A DNA stretch of 64,000 bases from Micromonospora_J zhanjiangensis (GTDB taxonomy: Bacteria; Actinomycetota; Actinomycetes; Mycobacteriales; Micromonosporaceae): contig NZ_JBHSBN010000007.1 in NCBI RefSeq assembly GCF_042650605.1, forward strand, positions 253,218 through 317,217, written 5' to 3'. Shown here in pieces: positions 1-6,411 of the stretch; positions within the stretch are counted from its first letter, which is position 1; the number at the start of each line of letters is the position of its first letter. The notes below the pieces were generated by a model. That model searched no databases, was not told the DNA's origin, and saw only the letters and a list, made by a program, of their open reading frames with translations. Both the position numbers and the translations under genes were made by a program.

Positions 1-35
1 CGGCCACCGAGACGGTCGAACTGACGCTTTTCTGA
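1..35 (+). CDS. 3' end of an unidentified gene (partial)
   Basis: The first 35 bases read in the third frame as ATETVELTLF followed by a TGA stop, with ordinary high-GC codon choice. This could be the last ten codons of a gene that starts outside the window. Ten residues are too few to identify a family, and the fragment could be chance. No terminator hairpin follows before the WhiB gene. Confidence 0.35.
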   Translation, partial: ATETVELTLF

Positions 36-121
36 CCGCGTACCGCCCCATTGTCGCGTACGGATTGGACGGGCTTGGGGCGAAACGTCGCAAGCAATTC
101 CGGCAGGTTTGCCGCAACCAC

Positions 122-151
122 TTGTCTGCCCGCGCGTGTATGCGATAGAAC
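122..151 (+). promoter_or_regulatory. candidate promoter of the first WhiB gene
   Basis: TTGTCT (122-127) is followed after 18 bases by TAGAAC (146-151), a reasonable vegetative -35/-10 pair. It would give a 5' leader of roughly 75 bases before the WhiB start. The match is moderate and there is no supporting data. Confidence 0.35.
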
Positions 152-232
152 ACAGCGCCGGCACTGGGCATCGATTCGCACTGGGCGATTGACTGCCGCC
201 GATCATGCCGGTCCCACGGGGGAGGTGGGTTG

Positions 233-628
233 ATGACACGGGCGCGGATGCCACGCCCGCACGAGGTCGCCGCGGCACAGCGGGACCCGAGGCTGCTGCG
301 AGCAGTCAGCGAACGGCAACAGGACGACGCATGGCGTACCCGGGGGGCGTGCCAGAGCGTGGACCCGGAGACATTCTTTCCGGCACCGAACGAACCGGCC
401 GACTCGGCGGTCGCCCTGTGTCGCACCTGCGACGTACAGGGTTCCTGCCTCGCCTGGGCGCTGGAGGTGGGTGACTGCCACGGGGTCTGGGGCGGCACCA
501 CACCCCGGGAACGCCGAGCGATGTTGGTGGCCTGGCGCGGTCAGGTGGAACGGGACCCGGACGCCGCGGACGAACCCGGCCCGCCGGTCCGGGACCGGTT
601 GCTGACCCTGGTCCCGTCGCGCCGCTGA
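233..628 (+). CDS. WhiB-family iron-sulfur transcriptional regulator
   Basis: This 131-residue protein carries the four WhiB cysteines (C40, C63, C66, C72, in GACQSVDPETFFP and CRTCDVQGSC) that ligate a [4Fe-4S] cluster, followed by the GVWGG turn and a basic stretch (TTPRERR). WhiB proteins bind the primary sigma factor and DNA and sense redox or NO through the cluster. The ATG at 233 is preferred to the TTG at 230 because GGAGG at 221-225 is then well spaced. It lacks the AT-hook tail of WhiB7/WblC, so it is not that subfamily. It has a longer N-terminus (about 39 residues before the first Cys) than WhiB1, and its exact class is unclear. It lies two genes upstream of sigR, so a redox-regulation role is plausible but inferred. 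Confidence 0.88.
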   Translation: MTRARMPRPHEVAAAQRDPRLLRAVSERQQDDAWRTRGACQSVDPETFFPAPNEPADSAVALCRTCDVQGSCLAWALEVGDCHGVWGGTTPRERRAMLVAWRGQVERDPDAADEPGPPVRDRLLTLVPSRR

Positions 629-664
629 CCGCCCGGCCGGCCCGTCGGTGGGCACCCGGGACGG

Positions 665-670
665 CACAAT
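665..670 (+). promoter_or_regulatory. -10 element for a probable leaderless transcript
   Basis: CACAAT lies six bases before the GTG at 677. This is the spacing at which the transcription start would coincide with the start codon, and no ribosome binding site precedes the GTG, so a leaderless mRNA is likely. Confidence 0.45.
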
Positions 671-676
671 GGCCGG

Positions 677-1291
677 GTGCGCAGTGGCGAACGGCGGGTG
701 CGGACCCCGCGTGGGCCCGCCCGGCTCTCCGTCGACGTGCCGGCCGGTCGGCCGGTGAGCCTGCTCGTGCTCGGCCACGGCGCCGGCGGTGACGTCGACG
801 CGCCGGACCTGGTCGCGGTCCGGGACGCGGTGCTGGCCGCCCGGGTGCTGGTGTGCCGGGTGACCCAGCCCTACCGGCTGGCCGGGCGGCGGGCACCCGC
901 CCCGGCCGGTCAGCTGGACGAGGCGTGGTCGGTGGCGGTCGGCGCGCTCCGGGCCGAGCTGCCGGACCCGCCGCTGGTGGTCGGCGGGCGGTCCAGCGGG
1001 GCCCGGGTGGCGTGCCGCACCGCGGCTACGGTCGGCGCGGCCGGGATCGTGGCGCTGGCCTTTCCGGTGCACCCGCCCGGCCGGCCGGAGCGCTCCCGGA
1101 TCGGTGAACTCGACACCGGCTTGCCGACGCTGGCGGTGAGCGGCGACCGGGACCCGTTCGGCGTGCCGCCGGCCGGGCCGGACCGGCGGGTCGAGGTGCT
1201 CCCGGGCCAGCGGCACGACCTGCGGGGCGATCCGGCGGCCGTGGCCGACGCCGTCCTGGGCTGGTTGCGGGCCGCCGGCTGGGCGGCCTGA
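677..1291 (+). CDS. alpha/beta-hydrolase family protein (dienelactone-hydrolase/KANL3-Tex30-like)
   Basis: A 204-residue soluble alpha/beta-hydrolase fold. LVLGHGAGG near residue 30 forms the oxyanion-loop region, GGRSSGARVA near residue 100 is the nucleophile elbow (serine in GRSSG), and the C-terminal half has SGDRDPFG and a late GQRHDL that would supply the acid and histidine. Bacterial relatives of the KANL3/Tex30 group are usually of about this length. Substrate unknown. The GTG start follows a -10 box by six bases without a ribosome site. It stands alone between the WhiB gene and the sigR leader. Confidence 0.75.
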   Translation: MRSGERRVRTPRGPARLSVDVPAGRPVSLLVLGHGAGGDVDAPDLVAVRDAVLAARVLVCRVTQPYRLAGRRAPAPAGQLDEAWSVAVGALRAELPDPPLVVGGRSSGARVACRTAATVGAAGIVALAFPVHPPGRPERSRIGELDTGLPTLAVSGDRDPFGVPPAGPDRRVEVLPGQRHDLRGDPAAVADAVLGWLRAAGWAA

Positions 1292-1470
1292 CCACCCCGG
1301 TACGCCGTTTCCCGTCGGCACGGTTGTCGTTGCATCTCATGATGTCGGGCGCCCGTACGGTGCCCGGTGTCGTCCTCCCAGGCCCTTCCTGGTCCCAGCG
1401 GTGGGTTCGTGCCATGGCGTCCCAGTGGTGGTTTCGCGCCGACGGCCGGGACCAGGGATGGGGCGATCTC

Positions 1471-1497
1471 GGAATTCCCCGTGCCGCGCCCGGCGTT
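1471..1497 (+). promoter_or_regulatory. candidate SigR-dependent (autoregulatory) promoter
   Basis: GGAAT (1471-1475), then 19 bases, then GTT (1495-1497). This fits the SigR/SigH recognition pattern GGAAT-N18/19-GTT known from Streptomyces and Mycobacterium. It lies just upstream of the first well-placed start codon of sigR (GTG 1536). Transcription from here would therefore give the long form of the protein, parallel to the thiol-stress promoter p2 of Streptomyces sigR. Confidence 0.7.
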
Positions 1498-1535
1498 ACA
1501 CCAGCCGGAAGCCGTCTAACGAGGGAGTTGACCCG

Positions 1536-2447
1536 GTGCCCACCGAAACCCGCAGCCCGGAGCGCGCTGAGCGCGAGTCCCGGCTGCACCGGTTGTTACG
1601 CGGACCGGAATGGCCGACCGCCCGACCGTCGGCGCAGCCGTCGGTGGTGAGCATCGGCACACCGACCGGAAGTGGATCTGCCGACCGCGCATTGCGCGTA
1701 TCCTCATCGGGACAGTGGACTGGCACCGCGGCGTCGCCGGCGCCGGCGGCGCCCAGGGTGGGCAAGTCCCGGCGTCGCCCCGCCACGCGCGAGCGCCTCC
1801 GGGACACGCCGTCGAGCCGAGGGGACGCGCGGTTGACACGACCGGAGAAGACCGACGAGCGACGAGCGCGGTTCGAGCGGGACGCGCTGCCCTTCGTCGA
1901 CCAGCTGTACGCCGCGGCGCTCCGGATGACGCGTAACCCCGCCGACGCGGAGGACCTGGTCCAGGAGACGTACCTGAAGGCGTTCGCCGCCTTCCACCAG
2001 TTCGAAGAGGGCACCAACCTCAAGGCCTGGCTCTACCGGATCCTGACCAACACGTACATCAACTCCTACCGCAAGCGGCAGCGGCAGCCGGTGCAGGCGC
2101 CCACCGAGGAGATCACCGACTGGCAGCTCGCCGAGGCCGAGTCGCACACCTCCAGCGGGCTGCGGTCGGCCGAGACCGAGGCGCTGGACCGGTTGCCGGA
2201 CAGCGACGTCAAGGAGGCGCTGCAGGCGCTGCCGGAGGAGTTCCGGCTGGCCGTCTACCTCACCGACGTCGAGGGCTTCTCCTACAAGGAGGTGGCCGAC
2301 ATCATGGGCACGCCGATCGGTACCGTGATGTCCCGGCTGCACCGTGGTCGTCGGAACCTGCGCAAGCTGCTCGAGCAGTACGCCGTCGAGCGCGGGTTCA
2401 GCGCCGCCCAGCCCAGCAAGCAGACCGCGACCAGTGGGGAGAGGTGA
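1536..2447 (+). CDS. sigR: ECF sigma factor SigR/SigH (thiol-oxidative stress), long form; short form starts at 1833
   Basis: Directs RNA polymerase to thiol-homeostasis and protein-quality genes. The core from TTG 1833 (204 residues) has region 2 (DALPFVDQLYAAALRMTRNP, then DAEDLVQETYLKAF), the NLKAWLYRILTNTYINSYRK block, and a region 4 helix-turn-helix (FSYKEVADIMGTPIGTVMSR), very close to SigR/SigH. Two starts look usable: GTG 1536 with GAGGGAG eight bases upstream (303 residues), and TTG 1833 with GAGGGGA seven bases upstream. The 99-residue extension is polar and low in complexity and starts just downstream of the SigR-type promoter. In Streptomyces the equivalent extended isoform is unstable and shapes the stress response. 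The stop overlaps the GTGA region ahead of rsrA. Confidence 0.93.
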   Translation: MPTETRSPERAERESRLHRLLRGPEWPTARPSAQPSVVSIGTPTGSGSADRALRVSSSGQWTGTAASPAPAAPRVGKSRRRPATRERLRDTPSSRGDARLTRPEKTDERRARFERDALPFVDQLYAAALRMTRNPADAEDLVQETYLKAFAAFHQFEEGTNLKAWLYRILTNTYINSYRKRQRQPVQAPTEEITDWQLAEAESHTSSGLRSAETEALDRLPDSDVKEALQALPEEFRLAVYLTDVEGFSYKEVADIMGTPIGTVMSRLHRGRRNLRKLLEQYAVERGFSAAQPSKQTATSGER

Positions 2448-2452
2448 GCGAC

Positions 2453-2737
2453 GTGAGTTGCGGAGAACCCCACGAGACCGACTGCCGCGAGGTCCTCGCC
2501 GAGGTCTACCTCTATCTCGACCTGGAGTGCGGTGACGAGCGCCGGCTGCTGATCCGGGAACACCTCGACGAGTGCTCGCCCTGCCTGCGCGAGTACGGCA
2601 TCGAGAAGGAGGTCAAGGCGCTGGTCGCCCGCTGCTGCGGGAACGAGACCGCGCCGGCCGAGCTGCGCGAGCGGCTCCGGCTGCGGCTCAGCGAGCTGGT
2701 GGTCGAGGCCGAGACCCGGGAGTACCTGCCCGACTGA
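2453..2737 (+). CDS. rsrA: redox-sensitive zinc anti-sigma factor RsrA/RshA
   Basis: A 94-residue anti-sigma factor that holds SigR while its zinc site is reduced and releases it when thiols oxidise to a disulfide. The start at GTG 2453 gives MSCGEPHETDC, matching the N-terminus I know for Streptomyces RsrA, and GGAGAGG lies eight bases upstream; the overlapping GTG at 2444 is less likely. Cys3, Cys11, His37, Cys41 and Cys44 (HLDECSPC, the HX3CX2C motif) and Cys61-Cys62 all sit at the positions described for Streptomyces RsrA. It is co-transcribed with sigR. Confidence 0.95.
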   Translation: MSCGEPHETDCREVLAEVYLYLDLECGDERRLLIREHLDECSPCLREYGIEKEVKALVARCCGNETAPAELRERLRLRLSELVVEAETREYLPD

Positions 2738-2811
2738 GGTTCACTGAACCACTGACCGACCCGGTCCGGTGTCCACCCGTGGGTGTCGACCGGGCCGGTC
2801 GGCGGTGGTGA

Positions 2812-2886
2812 TCAGGAGTTGGGGCGCTTGCCGTGGTTGGCGGAGCTCTTCTTACGGGCCTTCTTCTTGCGTGCCTTCTTGGCCAT
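2812..2886 (-). CDS. 50S ribosomal protein bL37 (24 residues)
   Basis: A 24-residue, extremely basic peptide: it begins MAKKARKKKARKK and ends in SSANHGKRPNS. The C-terminal ANHGKRPN motif matches the actinobacterial ribosomal protein bL37, which was found in mycobacterial ribosome structures bound to 23S rRNA. AGGAG lies nine bases before the ATG at 2886, which supports real translation. It is convergent with rsrA. Genes of this size are commonly missed by annotation pipelines. Confidence 0.88.
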   Translation of the reverse strand: MAKKARKKKARKKSSANHGKRPNS

Positions 2887-3084
2887 CGATCTGTTCTCCT
2901 GTCGTCTGCGCGGGGACAGCCGGGTCCGGTTCGGCGTGCCTTCCGCCGACCGTCCTGGCTGCTCCTCCCGGTGTCGGGAGGCGACCCGACGATGGTAGTC
3001 GCGGCGTAGGCCGGCCCGAGCGGGCGGGCGCGTGATTGGATACCGTTCGCACGCACACGCCGTTGACGAGGAGGGCCGTTCGAG

Positions 3085-3300
3085 ATGGCCGAGGAAATCC
3101 GTGCCGAGATGGTGGCGAACGTCTGGAAGGTCGTCGCGTCGACCGGTGACAGCGTCTCCGAGGGCGACACGCTGGTGATCCTGGAGTCGATGAAGATGGA
3201 GATCCCGGTGGTCGCCGAGTCCGACGGCGTGGTGGAGCAGCTCGCCGTCAACGAGGGCGACGTGGTCCAGGACGGTGATCTGATCGCGGTCATCGGATGA
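3085..3300 (+). CDS. free-standing biotin/lipoyl-attachment (BCCP-type) domain protein
   Basis: A 71-residue protein made of a single biotinyl domain. Lys37 in ESMKMEIPV is the modification site, and the flanking beta-hammerhead (GDSVSEGDTLVILE, then VNEGDVVQDGDLIAVIG) is complete. It matches the family of M. tuberculosis TB7.3 (Rv3221c), a biotinylated protein encoded next to sigH-rshA, so its location is conserved too. It presumably accepts biotin and carboxyl from a partner encoded elsewhere; no carboxylase subunit is in this window. AGGAGG lies upstream, and its stop overlaps the next gene (ATGA). Confidence 0.9.
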   Translation: MAEEIRAEMVANVWKVVASTGDSVSEGDTLVILESMKMEIPVVAESDGVVEQLAVNEGDVVQDGDLIAVIG

Positions 3301-3914
3301 CCGTCGCGGTCGTGGTGCGGGCCGCCCGGCCGGAGCAGTACGACGCGATCGGCGCGCTGACCGTCGCCGCCTACGACGCGGACGGCCAGCTCGCCGGCGA
3401 ACACGGCTACCAGCGGGTGCTCGCCGACGTACCCGGCCGCGCCTCGGCCGGCGAACTGCTGGTTGCCGTGGACCCGACCACCGGCGAGGTGCTCGGTTCG
3501 GTGCTGTTCGTGCTGCCCGGGTCCGCGTACGCGGAGCTTTCCCGGCCCGGAGAGGCGGAGTTCCGGATGCTGGCCGTCGCCCCGGCGGCCCAGCGGCGTG
3601 GCGTCGGCGAGGCACTGGTCCGCGCCTGCCGGGAGCGTGCGGAGGCGGCCGGCTGTGCCCGGCTGGTCATCTGCGCCCGGAGCTTCTCGGCGCCGGCGCA
3701 CCGGCTCTATGCCCGGCTCGGCTTCGTCCGGGCGCCCGAACTCGACTGGTCCCCGATGCCCGGCGTCGACCTGATCGGCCTGCGGCTCGACCTGACCGCC
3801 CGGGCGGGCGATCACGGCCCGGACCGGGCGGGCGGTTCGCGAGTCCCGGCCCCGGCCCCGGTGCCCGGTCAGGCGGTCGGGTCGGTGGCGCCGATGCCGT
3901 CCAGGATCTCGTAG
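3297..3914 (+). CDS. GNAT-family N-acetyltransferase
   Basis: A 205-residue GNAT acyltransferase. Motif A (FRMLAVAPAAQRRGVGEALV, near residues 83-102) contains the Q/R-x-x-G-x-G/A pyrophosphate-binding loop for acetyl-CoA, and RLYARLGFVRAPE is the typical C-terminal strand-helix. Its ATG overlaps the stop of the biotinyl-protein gene (ATGA), so the two are probably translationally coupled. The last 15 codons overlap the end of the convergent tetR gene, and the tail after residue 165 is low in complexity. Substrate unknown. Confidence 0.82.
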   Translation: MTVAVVVRAARPEQYDAIGALTVAAYDADGQLAGEHGYQRVLADVPGRASAGELLVAVDPTTGEVLGSVLFVLPGSAYAELSRPGEAEFRMLAVAPAAQRRGVGEALVRACRERAEAAGCARLVICARSFSAPAHRLYARLGFVRAPELDWSPMPGVDLIGLRLDLTARAGDHGPDRAGGSRVPAPAPVPGQAVGSVAPMPSRIS

Positions 3915-4456
3915 CCGACCACCAGCGCGATCCGCCGCCGCTCCTCCTCGTCGATCTCCGGCGCCCGGACCGCGAACCAGCTGGTGTGCACGGCGAACAG
4001 CGCCAACGCGCCGCGCAGCTTGCCCTGTGGTGAACTGTCCCCCCGGGAGATCACGTCGGCGATCCGGATCAGCCGGTCACGCATCTGCTGGCCGGCGGAG
4101 AGGTTCTTCAACACCGTCTGGTTCTGCTCGAAGAACCGCATCACGGTGGGGGCGGAGCCGGCGAAGAACTGGTCGGCGTACCGGGCCAGGATCTCCCGTC
4201 GGGTGGCGGCGCCGACCGGCTGCTCCTCGGCCCAGTCGAGCAGCTCGTCCATCCGCTGCGCGCGACCCTCGACGAAGCTGTTGACGATGTCGTCCTTGCT
4301 CTTGAAGTGGTAGTAGACCGCCGCCTTGGTCACGTTGAGTCGTTCGGCGATCTCCCGGAGTGAGGTCTTCTCGTAGCCCTGCTCGGTGAAGAGTTCGAGC
4401 GCCACCTCCTGGATGCGCGCCCGGGTGCCGCCTGTGCCCTCGCTCACCGAACTCAC
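3869..4456 (-). CDS. TetR-family transcriptional repressor
   Basis: A 195-residue TetR regulator. The N-terminal helix-turn-helix (TSLREIAERLNVTKAAVYYHF, residues about 31-51) is canonical, followed by KSKDDIV and an all-helical ligand-binding domain. I chose the GTG at 4456; an in-frame GTG at 4486 would add ten residues. It is divergent from the drug exporter, with an inverted repeat between them, so it most likely represses that exporter and itself. Its 3' end overlaps the GNAT gene on the other strand. Confidence 0.86.
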   Translation of the reverse strand: MSSVSEGTGGTRARIQEVALELFTEQGYEKTSLREIAERLNVTKAAVYYHFKSKDDIVNSFVEGRAQRMDELLDWAEEQPVGAATRREILARYADQFFAGSAPTVMRFFEQNQTVLKNLSAGQQMRDRLIRIADVISRGDSSPQGKLRGALALFAVHTSWFAVRAPEIDEEERRRIALVVGYEILDGIGATDPTA

Positions 4457-4495
4457 GGGAAACCGCCTAACTCGCTTGACTCTCACCGACCACCA

Positions 4496-4517
4496 ACTTA
4501 CCGTACGGCTAGTAAGT
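4496..4517. promoter_or_regulatory. candidate TetR operator
   Basis: ACTTAC (4496-4501) and GTAAGT (4512-4517) form a 6-10-6 inverted repeat between the divergent tetR and exporter genes. A further TAAGT-containing stretch follows to 4540 (AAGTAAGT). The location and symmetry fit a TetR-type binding site covering the exporter promoter. Confidence 0.55.
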
Positions 4518-4569
4518 ACACTAGCCGGGCGGCAAGTAAGTTCGTCTCACATCCGGGGAGAGCCTAGCG

Positions 4570-6174
4570 ATGACCACCACGGAGCAGCCTGCGGCCGTGC
4601 GACCCAACGTCCGGGTCGTACTGGGCGGCCTCATGATCGCGATGATGCTCGCGATGCTCGATAACATGATCATCAGCACCGCCCTGCCGCGCATCATCGG
4701 CGAGTTCAAGGCCCTGAACCACTTCACCTGGGTGGTCACCGCGTACGTCCTGGGCACCACCGTCTCCACCCCGATCTGGGGCAAGCTGGGTGACCTGTAC
4801 GGCCGTAAGGCGGTCTTCCTCACCTCGATCGTGATCTTCCTGGTCGGTTCGGCGCTCTGCGGCATGTCGGGTTCCAGCCTCCTCGGCGGCCCGGCCGAGG
4901 GCATGGCCGAGCTGATCGCCTTCCGCGCCGTACAGGGCCTGGGCGCCGGCGGTCTGATGGTGGGCGTGATGGCGATCATCGGCGACCTGGTGCCGCCCCG
5001 CGAGCGGGGTCGTTACCAAGGCATGATCGCCGGCATCATGGCGATCGCGATGGTCGCCGGTCCGCTGGTCGGCGGGTTCATCACCGACCACCTCTCCTGG
5101 CGCTGGGCGTTCTACGTCAATCTGCCGCTGGGCGGGCTGGCGCTGCTGGTCCTGGCCACCACGATGCACCTGCCGAAATACCGCACCGAGCACCGGATCG
5201 ACTGGCTCGGCGCCGGCCTGCTGTCGGTGGGCATCACCGCGATGGTCCTGATCACCACCTGGGGCGGCAACGAGTACGCCTGGGCCTCGTGGCAGATCCT
5301 CGGACTGGCCGGGCTGGCCCTGCTCTCGCTGGTCGCGTTCGCCTTCGTCGAGCGCCGGGCGGTCGAACCGATCCTGCCGCTCAACCTGTTCGCCAACCGC
5401 AACTTCACGCTGATCTCGCTGATCGGGTTCCTGCTCGGCTTCGCGATGTTCGGCGCGATGAACTTCCTGCCGCTGTTCCAGCAGACCGTGCAGGGCGCCT
5501 CGGCCACCAACAGCGGCCTGCTGCTGCTGCCGCTGATGTTCGGCATGCTGGTGGTGTCCATCGTGGTCGGTCGGACGATCACCAAGACCGGTCGGTACCG
5601 GATCTTCCCGATCGTCGGCGGCGTGGTGATGGCGGCCGGCATGGCGCTGCTGACCCTGCTGGACGTGCACACCAGCAAGACCCAGCTGGCGCTCTACATG
5701 GTCGTGCTCGGTGTCGGGATGGGCTTCCTGATGCAGACCACGATGCTGATCGCGCAGAACAGCGTGGAGCAGAAGGACCTTGGCGCGGCCAGCGGCGCGG
5801 CCACCTTCTTCCGGTCGATCGGCGGCTCGTTCGGCATCTCGCTGTTCGGCGCGATCTTCTCGCACCGGTTGGCCGCCTCGGCGGCCGGTCCGGTCCTGGC
5901 CGGGGCCGGCGGCGATTCGGGCGGCGGCCGGATGGACCCGGCGGAACTGGCCAAGCTCTCGGTGCGGATCCGGGATGTGGTGCTCGGCGGGCTGGCCGAC
6001 TCCATCTCCGGGGTGTTCGTCTGGGCGATGCTGTTCACCGTCGCGGTGCCGGTGCTGGCCTGGTTCATCAAGGAGATCCCGCTGCGCGGATCGGCGGACC
6101 GGGCCGAGGCCGAGGCCGCCGAGACGCCGGAGGAGCAGGCCGAGACCGCGTTGGCGAACGCCCCGGTGCACTGA
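4570..6174 (+). CDS. MFS drug exporter, DHA2 (EmrB/QacA, 14-TM) family
   Basis: A 534-residue proton-driven exporter of the 14-helix DHA2 type. Visible hallmarks are motif D1 (LDNMIISTALPRI, residues 30-42), motif A (GKLGDLYGRK, 71-80), motif C of antiporters (around AMVAGPLVGGF, 160-170) and WRWAFYVNLP (178-187). The C-terminus from about residue 510 is cytoplasmic and acidic. A GGGGAG ribosome site lies at 4555-4560. The divergent TetR gene and the intervening inverted repeat suggest drug- or metabolite-induced expression. Substrate not predictable from sequence. Confidence 0.9.
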   Translation: MTTTEQPAAVRPNVRVVLGGLMIAMMLAMLDNMIISTALPRIIGEFKALNHFTWVVTAYVLGTTVSTPIWGKLGDLYGRKAVFLTSIVIFLVGSALCGMSGSSLLGGPAEGMAELIAFRAVQGLGAGGLMVGVMAIIGDLVPPRERGRYQGMIAGIMAIAMVAGPLVGGFITDHLSWRWAFYVNLPLGGLALLVLATTMHLPKYRTEHRIDWLGAGLLSVGITAMVLITTWGGNEYAWASWQILGLAGLALLSLVAFAFVERRAVEPILPLNLFANRNFTLISLIGFLLGFAMFGAMNFLPLFQQTVQGASATNSGLLLLPLMFGMLVVSIVVGRTITKTGRYRIFPIVGGVVMAAGMALLTLLDVHTSKTQLALYMVVLGVGMGFLMQTTMLIAQNSVEQKDLGAASGAATFFRSIGGSFGISLFGAIFSHRLAASAAGPVLAGAGGDSGGGRMDPAELAKLSVRIRDVVLGGLADSISGVFVWAMLFTVAVPVLAWFIKEIPLRGSADRAEAEAAETPEEQAETALANAPVH

Positions 6175-6208
6175 GCGCGCGCCGAACGCGGCCGGCCGAC
6201 GGTTCGCC

Positions 6209-6252
6209 AGGGCCCCTTTCTCATCCCGCGGTCGGGGTGGGAAAGGGGCCCT
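6209..6252 (+). terminator. strong hairpin terminator after the exporter
   Basis: AGGGCCCCTTTC (6209-6220) pairs perfectly with GAAAGGGGCCCT (6241-6252), with additional pairing inside the loop. There is no U-tract, as is usual in actinobacteria. It sits 34 bases after the exporter stop. Confidence 0.7.
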
Positions 6253-6299
6253 CCGCGTAGGGCACGGCCGTGCCGGCAGCGGCGGTGGCCTGCCGCCTG

Positions 6300-6375
6300 C
6301 GGCCCGCGCGTCCCGCGGGTGGGGGGCCGGTGCGGCCGGTGCACGGGCCTCGGCCCGCGCGTCCCGCGGATGGGG
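6300..6375. repeat. two near-identical 25-bp direct repeats
   Basis: The 25-base block beginning CGGCCCGCGCGTCCCGCGG at 6300-6324 recurs at 6351-6375 with one mismatch (GGGTGGGG versus GGATGGGG). It fills most of the gap between the exporter terminator and the end of the convergent TPR gene. No coding or regulatory meaning is evident. Confidence 0.5.
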
Positions 6376-6411
6376 AGTTCCGGACAGCGGTGGTGACCCG
6401 TTGCCAGGTCT

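Noticed and set aside
233..628. First WhiB gene as WhiB7/WblC (antibiotic-resistance regulator)
   Set aside because: The AT-hook-like tail and the WhiB7 sequence after the GVWGG turn are missing.
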